DNA of 64,000 nucleotides, taken from contig CADCSX010000008.1 in assembly GCA_902805475.1 (NCBI GenBank), positions 1,984,001-2,048,000 on the forward strand, in the 5' to 3' direction. Both the position numbers and the translations under genes were made by a program. The notes below the pieces were generated by a model. The model saw nothing but the letters and a program-made list of their open reading frames with translations. It did not search any database and had not been told where the DNA came from. Positions 49,605-62,573 of the stretch are shown here, piece by piece. Positions within the stretch are counted from its first letter, which is position 1. Every line of letters begins with the position of its first letter. Origin of the DNA: Entonaema liquescens (taxonomy: Eukaryota; Ascomycota; Sordariomycetes; Xylariales; Xylariaceae).

Positions 49605-52600
49605 CTAGTCATCTTGTACTAATTGTAAGAGCGATGTAATATAGTCGGCCTAGTGAAGAGTCAGTAAGGTAAGCAAAGAAGAGATAGCACACGAGAACGA
49701 CTAGATAGACCGAGTTGAGAAGAAAAAGAAAAAGGGGTCAACGGTAAGCAGTGGATGGAGAACTTACCAAAGCCTTGTTTTCCGTCATGACCTCAAATAA
49801 GCGAGCCATGACAGGGCGGAAGAGCTTCTCATTCCAGCCGCCTCCTTCACCGCCCATCTCGTGCTTTTTGAGAAGTTGCTCCTCCGACTCTGTCTTAACC
49901 ACGTTGCGAGCGATGTTGCGCAGCACTAGTACGGCGCTCAACGGGATCCCAGCGGCTTGTTCCACCTTAGGGTTCCGCTCATCCCTAGTGACGATGGTCT
50001 GCTCCCAAGCGAGGCTCATGGTCTTGGCGGGGGTAATATACGCCTTTCGTTGCCGTTTTGCCGCTGCCTCTGGTCCCTCGGTGAATGGACGCTTCTGCGT
50101 TGAAGGGAAATGGGTCTTGAGATGGCGAGCCATTTCCGACAGCTTTATTTGAGTAGGTTTCGGATATTTCTTGCAGTCCTCCCAGACGCAAGATGCGTTG
50201 ATCTCTCTGTTCTCAATCTTGCCCCCTTCGCCGATAGTGACGCCTAGGTGGGTAGTCAAGACATGGTGCCACATCGTTTGCCCACCAAGGAAAAACTGGT
50301 TGCATTTCTTCAGATATGGTCCCTTGGCTACCATCCACCGGCATGGACAGTATTCCTCCTTTGTCTCGGGGTTAATAGGTAGCGCTCGCGCTCGAATGCC
50401 TTCTATTATAAAGAGATCCGATTGATCGGCACGCTGGCGCCTAATAATCTGGGCTCGAGCATTGACGAACACATGGCTGACATTTCTGATGAAATCTGCC
50501 GCACTTAGCATATTCCTCGAGCTGCTCGCAATTGCCCTGAAAGAGTTCTGGTAAGCTTGCCATATAGCGATCTGCGTGATATGAGACTCGCTGTCCTCTT
50601 CAAATAGACTCTGAAGCCAGTTATAACATCTCTGGGGCTCATCCGTGTTCGTTAGTCGTTCTTGGAGATCTGGAGGTAACGTAGCTACTTCTTCGGACGC
50701 CGGTGCTTTTCGTTCTGGTTCCAGAACCCTATCTTCCTTAACCCGTTTTGCTCCATGGGCTAGGAGCCTGACTAGATGAGGCACGACGCGCTCCATGTTC
50801 ACGGCTTTCAGTAAGGACTCAACGTTAGCCACAACCGCTGTGTACTGATAAAGGAAGTCCAGGCATGCATCCATGAGTTCTTCATCATTAAGCAGCAGCC
50901 AGTTCATAATATTCTGCAGGACCACAGCAGGAACATTTTGCATCTTGTTCGTGGCTTCTAAATTCATCGATATCCGGCTGATGGCGCGCAGAGATGTCAG
51001 AATTGTGCCCCTATCCGTTGAGTCCAATTGCGCCAACAGCGTCCGGTACAACGGGTCATCGGAGTCAAGTATAAGCCAAGGCGTAAGCTGCTCGGCAATA
51101 TCTAGAGCAAAATGTTTGATCTCAACGAGCATTTCCAGATTTGGAAGATGTAAAAGAATGCAAAGTAAATCTTTCAGAGGATATACGTCCGCCATGTAAA
51201 TGGCATTTTCCACCAGCATTACCATATTGCGGATAGTAAGAACAGCTTCGGTGATCCGGAGGAGGCGGTCACTGAACTCGGCGGACTGCATATAATCGAG
51301 AATCGATTTTGATGGAAGTCTCGCAATCCGCTCAAGAATATCGCTCGTACCATTAAGCCCATCAAGAACGGCTATATCCGAATTATCTGGTTCGTTGAAG
51401 TAGGCAATTTGCCATTCAACATGGTAAAATAGAGTACCGACTTCGAGTGCCTTCTCAATAAGACCCTCGGCCAAGCCAAGAAATGACTCGAACTTATACT
51501 TATCACCACGTTCGAATGAGATCTTGACAAGGTGGTTAAGTGCAAATGATTGTTCGGCAGGGATACCTGAACGGAGGGCCTGAAGACATCGCATGTAGAT
51601 GTTAGGGCCCTCAAAACCGATACCTGGAATAGCTGGACGAACTGGTAGTTGAGTATCGGGGGCACCAACAGCCGCCCGTAGCTGACGCTGACGCTTGGCA
51701 AACTCTGGATTATTCCCCGGTGTGCTCACGGGACGAAGAGGAACAGATATTGGAGGGCGCGGTTCAAACAACTCTACCAGACGTGAGGCAGTCTCGGGGT
51801 TTGTAGGGGTAAATGTACTCGAGGCCCCGCGGACGGCAGCCTGCTGAGCCTGTATTACGTGAAGAGGGTTGTTAGGATTGTGGTGCTGAGGGAGATGATG
51901 GTTAGGATGCTGAACATGAGGTAAATTAGAACCATGGCCAGCATTCATGGCAGTAGTATTCGCAGCTGATGGCGTAGCATGATGTGATGATGTTTGTCTA
52001 GGCTGGCGGCTCGGACCCGTCTCAGGCTGAAAGGGAACTCGCTGGGGCGGAGCTTCACGAAGACGACCAGAAGCCCTATTTCCCGAAACCGGAGTGCCTT
52101 CACTCTGGCGCTCGTCTCGTGTGGGAGTTTCCATCCCGGAGCGGCTCGCAGAATGCTTGAAGTTCTCGACGGTTCGAGTTAGAACAGGCCCGAACTTGCT
52201 GGCACAAGACTGTTGCTCTAAAATCTCCTTGGGAGGGGGCTCCCTACCGTGCTGGTCGTATATCCAGTATGCGGCGAGGTAACGATAAAAATCTTGTTTC
52301 AGTTGGAAGGAGAGCTGGCCTGTGCCTTTGCTATCGGTATGATGCATGCCTAGTTCAGCAGCAAGGCCGCCCCAAGCCTTCTGGACCTTGTTGAGTTCAT
52401 CATAGCCTCCCTTGGAAATGACTGCCTTATAGAGCTTCAGTAGGTCGACGTTCACATGACCGTGCATAGTAGGGAGTCGGGGTTCAGGTTCGAAGGAGGT
52501 ACCGCGTTTCTCATGGAAAGCCGTGAGCTTCTGGATGAAGTCTACGTATTCTGGGGTGCGGTCGATTTCGTGGACGTAAACATCCTTACCCCCAGGGCCA

Positions 52601-52614
52601 CGATTCGGGGCCAT
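49605..52614 (-). CDS. RSC9: ARID/BRIGHT-domain chromatin-remodelling subunit, RSC9-like
   Basis: Minus-strand exons are 52614-49768 and 49649-49605, giving 963 residues. The small last exon of 15 codons is inferred from a GTAAGT donor after ENKAL, a CTTACTGAC branch region and a CACTAG acceptor. Without it the protein ends a few codons later in the intron. The ARID domain lies at about residues 15-115 (YVDFIQKLTAFHEKRG, LYKAVISKGGYDELN, WGGLAAELG, YLAAYWIYDQHG). A long helical-repeat region follows, and a zinc-finger-like segment (YCPCRW...CNQFF...HHVLTTH) is near residue 760. This order matches RSC9, a subunit of the RSC/SWI-SNF-type nucleosome-remodelling complex in the nucleus. The reading frame is intact throughout. 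Confidence 0.88.
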
Positions 52615-53446
52615 CTTGATCTATCTCAAACAGGTCGCCGCCGTCGCAATCGGTGCTAGTAATTCTCATGAGGATAGCAAAATGTCGTAATAGACAGAAG
52701 GGGGTAGTTAGAGCATCGATCGCAGGTTCTTTTCTATTTGCTTATTTTAACCCGGGTGCGACTTGGTTGTTGAGTTGATGATGATAGCGAGGATGACAAT
52801 GGCAAGGGTGGACGAGAAATTGAATAATTAGGTAGACGTAAAGTATTGCGCTATGTCCAAATGCACCGTCTGTCGACCTTGGACTACGCAGGTGGTTGGA
52901 AAACCAATGCGAAAAATAGTCACAAGTAAAATTGTAGGAATTTGGCGATGCGCAGGAAGATAAGTCGCAAAGCTAAGGAATACGTATACGCAGGAACCGC
53001 GACCGCGAAAATGAAAGATTGAATAGTTTGGATGGGGCCGAGTCGTGTTGCTCCAAAAAATGCGCGTTGGCCTGTGCTCTGCGCTAACGTTCCGGGGACT
53101 ACTATGTACCTAGGTACCTGCGTACCTAGGTAATATACAAAATAGTTATAGTTAATGTACTCTAGTACTATATTCAGATATCGCACCTGCAATAAATACC
53201 ATCCGTAGTAACGAATAGCCTCAAGGAAGGTGTAGTAGATTAATACCCTTGGCAACTACCTAAAGCTATATTACATAATTTAGTGGTTCCTAGATAAACA
53301 TTATAACTTATAAGAGGCGGGTTGTTTCCTCGTGCTAACATCGTATATCAACATTGGACTTAACTCCATCAAATCAAATACACTTTTCCCTTCATATCAT
53401 TGCATTAGGTTTTTTTTCTAGATCTTATAAGTGCGTACAATTCACA
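52615..53446. other. Divergent intergenic region
   Basis: Promoter region shared by the RSC9-type gene (minus) and the unrecognised gene at 53447 (plus). No other feature is supported. Confidence 0.5.
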
Positions 53447-54901
53447 ATGCAGCCAGCAAGTAATCGGAGGCTCTCAACACCTACCCAAGATCTACCAATC
53501 CCATCTTCTAATCCATACGGGCCCCGATTCAGCTATTCTCGAAATCCCGTTCCCCTTCCGGCCGCCTATGGCTACCTTCCTCAACCAATGTGGTCTCAGG
53601 AATACCACCCTACCCCGGGAGGCCCGAGGGCTATACCATTACGAATGCAGAGGGCCACTATGAATAGGGTCGAATCGTCCCAGGTATCCATACCCATCCC
53701 ATCATTACAGCTATCGTTAGACCGGCCTTATTCCGTCCCTGCCTACTTAAACCACCGTACCCGTAGTGGTAGCGAAAGTAGTTTCACTCATCCACCTAGG
53801 CCAGCCACCTCCTTAGATAGCGTCGATAAATCAGGGTCTCCTAGTCCTGGTGTACTTCCCCAGCATAAGGCAACTCGGGAAGTTGATCACGATCTCCTTA
53901 CCTTACATGCCACAGCCCTAAAAGAATCCAAACCCTCGAAGGGATCTCTAAGAGCTACCCGCCCTGTTGCCAGGCGTGGTTCACGAGCAATATCACCGTC
54001 GAGTATTAGCACAGTAAAGACCAGTCAGCGGGAATCAAGCCTAGCCACAACCTCATCTGAACAACGAATAATAGGGTTCGTAGAAGGCCAGAAGCGAGTG
54101 GCTAGCTATGTCGACGGAAAGCCTAACCCCTCAAAGAGGATTAAATTCAACGTGGTTCAGAATCAGCCCCTTAGGACATCAAAACAGTCGTCCATAGCGA
54201 GCGCCTTTGAAACGCAGCCAGCCCAAACCCGTAGAACCAGTTCCATAAACAGCGCTACTACGACGGAAGGAAACCAATCTATCGAAGAATTAAACGACAA
54301 CTTTGCTAAAGAACAACTCCTAGACACCACAGATGGTGTTACTAATTCTAGGTTACCGTCAAAGGGATTAGCGAGACACAGTGCAACGGGCATTGCTAAG
54401 TTCGATCCATACAATATTACCAACAAAGCCAACCTACTTGAAGATTCTCAGAGCATTAGAACTCTAGACGAAACACAAAACACAACCAACCCTAATGCGG
54501 CTAAACTTTCCACTCAGGTCGACCCCATAAGAGTCTCCAATGCATCACTTCAAGAATCAGGGGTTGACAGTCGGGGTTTGAATATGATGCATCGTCAATA
54601 TACCAACACGGCTATCCAATGTGATATTCCTCTCGGCACGATATCAAGCGGGACCCAGGTAGAAGAAGGTCTACCTACTAGCGGGGGAGAAAAGGAGTAC
54701 AGTAGTAAGAATCTAGAGTTACAACTTTCACGAATCGATGGCTTTCTACGGGCTCAGAATGAAAGTGGCGTGGACACATTCATTCACACAAAGCTCTGTT
54801 TGAAAAGTACTAACATATTAGAGACCCTTACAAATGAACTACTTTTGGGCCTAGCTGTACGGGATGTCGAGTTGCTCGAGAATATAACCACAATGATATA
54901 A
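53447..54901 (+). CDS. Unrecognised Ser/Thr-rich protein, 484 residues
   Basis: A single-exon gene. The ATG at 53447 (MQPASNRRLS) is preferred over the upstream in-frame ATG at 53354, whose 31-residue extension looks like translated leader. The protein is Ser/Thr/Pro-rich and basic, probably disordered for the first 400 residues. It has clusters such as RGSRAISPSSIST and a possible nuclear-localisation stretch KPNPSKRIKF. The last 60 residues (SRIDGFLRAQ...ILETLTNELLLGLAVRD) are predicted helical and could be a small interaction domain. No family is recognised. Its codon use and length support a real gene, and it is likely lineage-restricted. Confidence 0.65.
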   Translation: MQPASNRRLSTPTQDLPIPSSNPYGPRFSYSRNPVPLPAAYGYLPQPMWSQEYHPTPGGPRAIPLRMQRATMNRVESSQVSIPIPSLQLSLDRPYSVPAYLNHRTRSGSESSFTHPPRPATSLDSVDKSGSPSPGVLPQHKATREVDHDLLTLHATALKESKPSKGSLRATRPVARRGSRAISPSSISTVKTSQRESSLATTSSEQRIIGFVEGQKRVASYVDGKPNPSKRIKFNVVQNQPLRTSKQSSIASAFETQPAQTRRTSSINSATTTEGNQSIEELNDNFAKEQLLDTTDGVTNSRLPSKGLARHSATGIAKFDPYNITNKANLLEDSQSIRTLDETQNTTNPNAAKLSTQVDPIRVSNASLQESGVDSRGLNMMHRQYTNTAIQCDIPLGTISSGTQVEEGLPTSGGEKEYSSKNLELQLSRIDGFLRAQNESGVDTFIHTKLCLKSTNILETLTNELLLGLAVRDVELLENITTMI

Positions 54902-55469
54902 GTGCTCTAGACCATAGGGCTAGAATACAACGATATAAGTCATATATGAGAGACATGAGATACACCCATGGGGGCCGGTGCTTTGTAAACTAGTTTGCTA
55001 AGATGAATAAGTTGCTTAGCTAAGTAGATGCTAAGAGAGAGATATAATCCCCGGCCTATCATCATTCACTTCCAAGTTATTGCTTTGGGCTGCGATACTA
55101 CTGCACGATTCACTCGGTAGCTAAGAGGAACACCTGAAACTATTTTCACTGAATGTTAAGGCACGGCAAATGGTAAGTGAGCCGTACAATATAGCTCGCA
55201 AAGAATACCTCGCCTAAAGCTAGAAAACTGGGTTGACGCCCCGTACATGCGGTATTCTCCTTACCAGGATCCTTTAACTGCTTGATTAAATCATCTCGCC
55301 GTAACTTAGAATCCCAAGAAGGTACCCCTTTACCGATCACAATACCAGCTAAACCTTTATTCCTCGTCCAGTATAACTCATAAGATATTACCATGACCCT
55401 CATGATAATTCTGTTGGCGCGTGCCACCGTCATAAACCCTTTTTCTTTCTTGAAAACCTCTACGCCCTA
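54902..55469. other. Spacer between convergent genes
   Basis: 3' ends of the gene at 53447 and the ataxin-10-type gene. A 95-codon minus-strand frame (55433-55146) lies here but is not supported as a gene. Confidence 0.5.
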
Positions 55470-58452
55470 TCATATAAAGTCATCATCCTCCGTCTCATCC
55501 CCATCAGGTGCAATAGTCACCTTGCCGGTCTCATCAACCACGGTCAAGGCCAGGAGGTCATTGACAAGCTCCTCACTACGGCTCTTATTTTCCTCCAATC
55601 TGGTCCTTAAATTCGCACCATCCCCTACTACCTCGCCGACTTCCCCAGCGGGAGCGCTCGAGCTGCGCACCTGTACCCTAACTTCACCAGGGACTCCATC
55701 TATCCTAACGCTCTGCGTCAAGTTGCTGCCTGCTGGCGGGCGGGCTACTGGCTGTCCTTGATTAGCATTAACTAGGTTCTGTAGAAACGCTGATGCATCC
55801 GGACAGCCGTCCATGAGCCACTTAAGACAAAGTTGCGTGCGCTCGCGGCAGAAGCGATTGTTATCGTCATACAAACAGCAGTTGAGTAGGGCAACAATTC
55901 CGTTATGCTGTAGAATCTGGAGCTGTACTGTCGGGTTTCCAGGTGATGATTGGCCAGGCGGTGGCTGTAGGAGTGCCGCAAGTATAGAGAGAACTTGACC
56001 TTTGATACCAGACCAGGGGAATTCATGGGGCGGGTCAGATATAGGTGGCGGTGGAGGTGGAGGGGGTGGTAGATTATTTGATGAGGAGGCCTGTGGTGTT
56101 GATGTGGCGGTAGAGGGCGTGGTAGGGGGCTCGTTTCGTCGGGTTCCTGGGAATGGTGCTTTCTCTACCCCAATATCAAGGCCCTCAAGCAACTTGAGGA
56201 GCTCATAGACAGCCTCGTAGTCGATGAGATGTTGACGGAGAGGGTAGATATCTGCCACCGTGTAAAGAAAGTCGAGGTATTGCACTAGGCCGTCTTTGGC
56301 CCGCTCTAGATCCCAATTATCAACTGGAAAGTCTGCAGGGTCCAGTCGACCCTTGCGGACTTCGCCCTGGATTTGCATCAAGGCGACACATTCTGGGACG
56401 ATGCGGCTGCGGAAGAGGCCATATAGATAGTTCAACATTTTCCCAAGCCGAACATCTTCGTTCGCGAGGATCTTTTCCACATCATCCGCTTTCGTATCAG
56501 GGAAGGGATCATAGTCCTTGGGAGGAAATAGAGCCGTACGGAATAGATAGGTAATGAGTCGAAGTAGAACCGTCTGTGCTGGCGAAATGATGTCCTTGGG
56601 GCTTCGAAGCGCCATCCATGCGTAGGGGATGAGCGAGTTCTCGTGGATCGCTTGCACTATCTGGCTACTAATCTGAAATATCAATGACTGTTCGTCCTTT
56701 TCCCATACGGCGATGAAGACAAGCATTTCCCTCAAGAGGTTCCTGCCGCAGTCGGTGGCCAGAAAGATACGACAACGGGTTTGTTGCAGGTTCTCGCCAT
56801 ATCGAGTCAATCCAGAACCAGCTGAATCTAATATGCAGGATTTCACAATCATGTGAAGCGCCTCTATCTGTTTAGGGTCAAGTATATTTGGTACCTCGGT
56901 CAGAAGGCCAGTCATTGGTCCTTCACCATAAGAATCGTCATCATCAGCCTCTTCCTCATATTCGTCATACTCGGGGGCGAACGCCTGGCCGGACTGGGAC
57001 GTCTGACCTTGCCATTCGGTGCCGTGTTCCTCTTCTAAATGATGCTCGATACTATCATTCGGTTCCTCCTGCGGCTCAGCAGCTGCGAAGCGCTGCATCA
57101 GGCTCGACTCGCATTCCTTAATGCGCTGGGGAACGGAGTCAACAGTCGAGTACATTGTTAGGCTCCAGTCATTTGAGTTAGGGACACGCGCACCGTACCA
57201 CCACATGTCGAGTTCATGCGATACGTGACCATATGCTTTATCCTGTTCAAACTTGTCGGTTTCCTCGGGATCCCACGTTGCCACTACCTCGGCAGCATCA
57301 TCATACATATCTGGTTGCCAGGCCCAAGTTTCAGGCGGAGTGTAGTTCCAAGCGAGGAGATTCTCGTCATGGGATAGCCATTGATCTTTCTTTTCGGTAC
57401 TCTGGGAGTCAAAATACTCCTTGCAGATTTTAATCGCGGCGTCGCACATTCGCGACGTTCTCTTGAGCCAATTGGATATTTCGTCTCGCAGATAAATACT
57501 CCTGGGGGCTGGGTAGTCTAGCACTGACTCGTGTCGATCCTCTGGGCCTGGATTGCTCTCGGCGTCAGGGGATTCAATCAGTACTTTGTACCAGAATATC
57601 ATCTTATTACGGTCGTTCTTGGCAATCCAGTTATGAGCTTGCTGCAGTGATGTCACCAGAACCTTTTTGCCTACGGAACGGTTAACTATGCAGATTAATC
57701 TGGTAAGGGGCTCCACGTACATAGTTCGGTAATCTCATTCAGCTTTGCTCTGGATGCTTCGTCTTCGGGCATTTCTCCGTCGATTCCCTTACTTGTCACG
57801 TTGACACAAAGACATATAGATTCGTATACTTCATGATCGAAGTGAATAGCTGCTGATAAGTCCTGAGGGACCTCTGGGTCAGTGGTGACGAGCAGATTCC
57901 GAGCAATATGCATAAGCTTATTAAGCATCTGCAAGGCTTCCTTTAGAGGCACGTAGTTTTTGATAATCAGAGCAGTGACCTCTGGGGTGGTGATGTCGAG
58001 GAACTTAGTTTGAACAAAAGGTTCCGATCGCACACCAAGAGACTTCTCGTTGAGATCACATATTGCGGCAGATACAGCCCGACGTAGCCATATCCATACC
58101 CGCACGTTTCTTGATAGGACCTCCCTACAACTAGGATATTAGTAACTTATTCATGAGCATTCCCCGTTTTTTCTCTTCTTCTTTCCTTTCTCTTATGCTT
58201 GAAGAGAAGTTTCCCCTCACCCCCAAAGACTTACCTGACATCCTTAAATGTATGCGTCTTCTCCAAGGTTTTAGACACAATACTAGTCACCTTTGCGATA
58301 GATTGAGGGCCCATTGCAGGGGACTGGTTGTAGTGACCCTCCAGACATATTAATGCTGCTGAGAAGATGCGTTCCTCAATAGAATCGTTTTTCCACATCT
58401 TAATAGTGTCGAGGTCGATCTGATTAATGAGACCAGAAGGAGATGATGCCAT
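55470..58452 (-). CDS. CTR86: Ataxin-10/CTR86 homologue
   Basis: Minus-strand exons 58452-58235, 58124-57721 and 57670-55470 give 940 residues with consistent phases. The N-terminal half is helical (armadillo-like), followed by an acidic linker (YDEYEEEADDDD). The C-terminal region holds a Pro9 tract and then the ataxin-10 homology domain, with GIVALLNCCLYDDNNRFCRERTQ and LCLKWLMDGCPDASAFLQNL. This domain defines fungal Ctr86/copper-transport-86 proteins and ataxin-10. Its cellular role in fungi is poorly known; essentiality is reported for the yeast gene. The protein ends in an acidic EDDDFI tail. The frame is intact. Confidence 0.85.
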
Positions 58453-59117
58453 GACGGATAGTCTGCAACACACTGCCTAAGGCTGCAGGTCAAAAAATAT
58501 AGCGTATACGGTGACCCGCCATGAATAGCTACCTAAAAAGTGGCAAAGTGGGCGGAGTTTGGTGGATTCGTGGAGCAGTAGTTCCTGATTATGACAGCTT
58601 CGAAGTTGTAAAGAGACAGTATTATATGGCGCGATCAAATTTAGTTCTGAATGATGCTCTAGAGCGTAGACCAAAGGCGTTTAATTTAAGAGTGCAATAA
58701 TTTTGAGATGAAAAGTTCGGCGTCAATCGGCTTGTTAAGAGTTGACGGGTTTGCGTGTTTGCGGGTTTGCGGGTAGCGTTAGGTGGGGCCGTGACTCTGT
58801 AGGTTCATATTAATATGTATCTAAATAAATTAGGCATTAATCAGCAGAAGTTGCGGGTTGTTTTCGCACCTGGGCACCTGGGCACCTGGGCAGCCGCTAG
58901 GGAATGCTTCTATATAAAAGCTTCACACATTTACATTCATTACATAGCCGCTCTTCAATTTACACAACTACTCTACCTAAGATGAGAGCACAATCTAAAC
59001 TCAGTATTACCAAAGTTACGTTATACTCGATATCATAAAAAATTTAAGATATACCCAACGACATATAAACTTCGAGATAAAGCACTAAACATCTGGCATC
59101 TCACTTACACAAACTAT
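58453..59117. other. Intergenic region
   Basis: Promoter of the ataxin-10-type gene and 3' region of the FAD oxidase gene. It contains three copies of GCACCTGG (58866-58890). No gene is seen. Confidence 0.5.
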
Positions 59118-61545
59118 TCATGAACCATCCTCATTCCCCCTTTGCTCCGAGGGGTTCGTCCCCCTCCGACACAGCCGACTATTTTGTGAAGGTAAGTTCC
59201 CAAATATATAATCTCCCATCTCCCAGTCTTCTGAACCCACCGCGTTCTGGGCATAGAACACATCCCAGGGGTCCAATTTCTTCTTGAGCTCATATAATCG
59301 ATCATATTTGTTACCCCAGAATGACTGTTGGAAGCTGGGTTCGATGTAGTCCGATTCGGAAAGGTACGCTCCCGAACCAGGCGAGACCGAGCGCCACAGC
59401 GCACCCCAGTCAGACGTTAAAACATTGCTCCAGATCGTGATGAGTTCCGTATACATATCTTGGGTCCACGCCACGATGTCGATAGCATGCAGCACAGTTT
59501 CACGCCAGGCCGGATTAACAGCACTATAATAATAAAAAAAAGGTCAGTAATTGTCTCGACCAATAATTGAGCAAGAACAAAGGATTCATCAAGTCCCATG
59601 ATAAACCCATAGTCAACTTAGTAATTAGGTGACGATTGCTGAAAAGGACCAAGAGAAAGGGAGGAGAATAATCTAGAGTCACATACTTATCAGGATATCC
59701 AGACTTCGGGGCGGCGGCAACATTGTAGGCGGAAACCACGCCGCCGTTATCCACCACGTGGCGAATAGCTTCGAAAGTAGATGACCGCTTCGTTGAATCC
59801 TCCCAATTTTCTCTTGGGAAAAGCCGGCTACCGTATCTAGCGAGATTGGATCCCCATAACTCGAGAGGAAAACTGTTATTCCATGCATCGTAGAAGCTCG
59901 TGTATTCTTGATAAGCCGGTTTCAGGTCGATTCCAATATCACCGACGGCTTTGAAGAAGGGTTCAGCGAGAATCTCTAATTCCGACTTAGACATGTTTGG
60001 AGCGAACCAAGGCGCCATATCCCAGACATAGTTGCCACTCGTCGCATTAAGGTTGAAATGAGCGTAGTTTCCAGCATCAGTATAGTTGGCGAAGCCATCG
60101 AAATAGGCGCGAAATGCTTCCCAGAATTGGTCCACGGATACATTCTCTCCGGTGGACAAGCTAAAGGTCATCGTTGAGACGGGAAGCTCGGGAAACGCCT
60201 TGATCACCATTGATGTGACCACGCCATAAGTCGATCCCCTCCACCTCGGAGAGCCCAAAAGAGCTCAGGATTAGAGGTTTCGCTTGCCGTGACAAACCGA
60301 CCATCGGCTGTGACTATTTCCATAGAGAGAACCTCTCATAATTTTAGTCCATGCGGTTACAATACTTGCGAGGTGAACCTACGTGGTCTGCTGCCATTCC
60401 ATATAGACTTGATAAGGGGGAGTGTCCTCCACCCAGAATATACCCTCCCGTAATTCCAACCGTCTACACATGGTATCGTTAGCACTCTGCCCAAAACAAT
60501 CAATAAACGACTCACCTTCCCCTCTGCACCAACAACTGTAAGGTTTTGCTTATGTGCAGCTTCGTATGCCTCGAACACCTGAACGCCAGATCCCATCTTA
60601 AAAGCAGGCCCTACGTATGATCCCTCTTCGTAATTCTCGTAGTACCGAATGTCCTTCATGTTATGAGTCCATAGAGACAAGGCACCTGCTCCCGTACTCT
60701 TGGCGCCATAGTCATGTCCCGTGTTCTTGATAACAAGACGCAAGTTCTGGCTACGCGCCAGATTAATAGCCAGTTGAACTTGAGCCACGGTAGTTACATT
60801 GACCGACATCGTCGGGTATGCACCAATAGTACAATTCAGGGCATAGGGATTCACCGTGTGTGGCACACATGAAGTCCCTTCGAAGAGTATCGCATTGATA
60901 GAAGTAGGGTCGTTCGTGCTTGTCCCCTTTAGTTCCGACCCTGGAGTATAACGCTGGGGAGAGGTTTACTTACTGAATGTAAGAGTTGTCCGACCAGTGA
61001 GACGTTATCTCAGCACACCTTGCCGCATCTTGGTTCCCGTAGTCGCTGTAGCATGGCGAAGCAAACGGTTTAGTCTGGATGAGACTACCGCCCAGGAGAA
61101 GGTCGAATACTCTGTTGGTAATAAGACCAGGGAAAACGACGAATTCACCTGGAAAGGTTTTACAAGGTCCGATAATAGATTGATTAGGGGCGTTCGCAGG
61201 GTCACCAAACCCGAACAGTACTATATTGGTTAATCCAATGTTGGTGAGATTCGCTAGTACGGCGTCAGTAAGCTGGTGGGTTTCCCCTGGAAAGAGGTCG
61301 GCTGTTGCATTAGAGGATGAAGCATCCACGAGTACGAAAGCGGGAGAGACGGTGGATTCGTTGGCATCTTGAGGAAAGCAAATGATAGGTTAGTTTACTA
61401 GAAATGACCTTGGTATATATTCGGATGTGATAGAATCTCAATCTGACTGACTGATAACTTGGCCGCCCACGACAATCGTCTGAGCATATCCAAACTGCGA
61501 GCACACCAATACAAGACACACTCTTAATAATATGTTGAAATACAT
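59118..61545 (-). CDS. Secreted FAD-linked oxidase, berberine-bridge/isoamyl-alcohol-oxidase type (one frame break)
   Basis: Minus-strand exons: 61545-61452, 61367-60974, 60918-60516, 60463-60383, 60332-59687, 59523-59118; about 674 residues. The signal peptide is residues 1-22. Next is a Cys-containing segment (GPCKTFPGE), then the FAD-binding PCMH domain with VQLAINLARSQNLRLVIKNTGHDY (His is the usual covalent FAD site). GAGALSLWTHNMKDI and ILGGGHSPLSSLYGMAADHV follow. The C-terminal BBE segment has NKYDRLYELKKKLDPWDVF. Such enzymes oxidise alcohols, sugars or secondary-metabolite intermediates outside the cell; the substrate is not predictable. Conserved ALRGGG and STYGVVTS lie in different frames across a G4 run (plus-strand C run 60236-60239). 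Exon 5 (646 nt) is exactly one base short. The last intron, about 163 nt, is the least certain. Confidence 0.85.
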
Positions 61546-62573
61546 CGCAATAAACTTAGGCCGAACGAAGCCTACACGCGTCTGAGAAGAAAGCAGCGAT
61601 ACATGAGAAGCTAAATAATTGAAAAGTCAACGATTGCCATGGAAAGCTATCGCTCCTGATAGCTTGTGCTCATCCCAACACCCCTCTCGCCATTTCTCCC
61701 GGCCGTGAAGTATGGCATTATAACTATTGGTATACTGTGAACCTGGGACTCAGATATTATCACTTAACCGATAATTTCCCCAAATGGAAGCGACACGGGA
61801 TGTGAGCGGGAATGCGAGTGATACTATTAGTTGGCCTCATTAGCCGGTATAGTAAATAATATCTTATACCGGCAATTCGTCTGAGAGCATCATCTCGCAG
61901 AGACCCTGAAATGTCTTGAGCTCGGTTAACCTAGATATCAGACTAGTAGGTGTTACGACCTAGACGTCGTGATTTGGTACGAATGGCACGAGATGCGTCA
62001 TTGTACGCTAAGCGGATAATTTCCTTTATAAAACGCCGTCTCTGTCGTCACTGAGGACCCTTAATATAGAATGGAAACGATAATAGAATATTGTGATATT
62101 TATCAGCTTTACGCTCTAAAAGTAAGTTTCTATTAAGTATTATACCGAAATGGCTGAGTTAAAGTGTATATATTTAGTCTTCAAACATATTTGGGACGTA
62201 TGTTGTAAATGTGAATGCTGAGATTATCTAGAGTTGGATCTCCGTGTACTTTGTATTACCGTACGTTATCAGTGGATCTACTATCGGAGCACGTGGTTAA
62301 GTAGCTACATGTGTGAGGTACATGAGCACGTTATCCATGTTCTCCACGGAGGGGGAGGGGCATCTTCTTATCGTAAATTTTATATCGCAATACAACCGCA
62401 GCAGTAGCAACAAGAAATATATAACAAACCTACACTATAATATTGATTCGAATAACTTATGATCCCGCTATTCAAGGCGCCTACAGAAAGTTAAAAAAGT
62501 GAAAGAAAATATCAAAGAATATTTTATCGCTATTAAAAATACATAAACAAATAAAAAAGCAGACCCGGGAACA
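61546..62573. other. Divergent intergenic region
   Basis: A/T-rich promoter region between the FAD oxidase (minus) and the phosphorylase (plus). No gene is recognised. Confidence 0.5.

Noticed and set aside
55146..55433. 95-codon minus-strand frame just downstream of the ataxin-10-type gene
   Set aside because: No recognised family and no clear promoter space (37 nt from the upstream stop); likely 3' untranslated sequence, though a small protein is not excluded.
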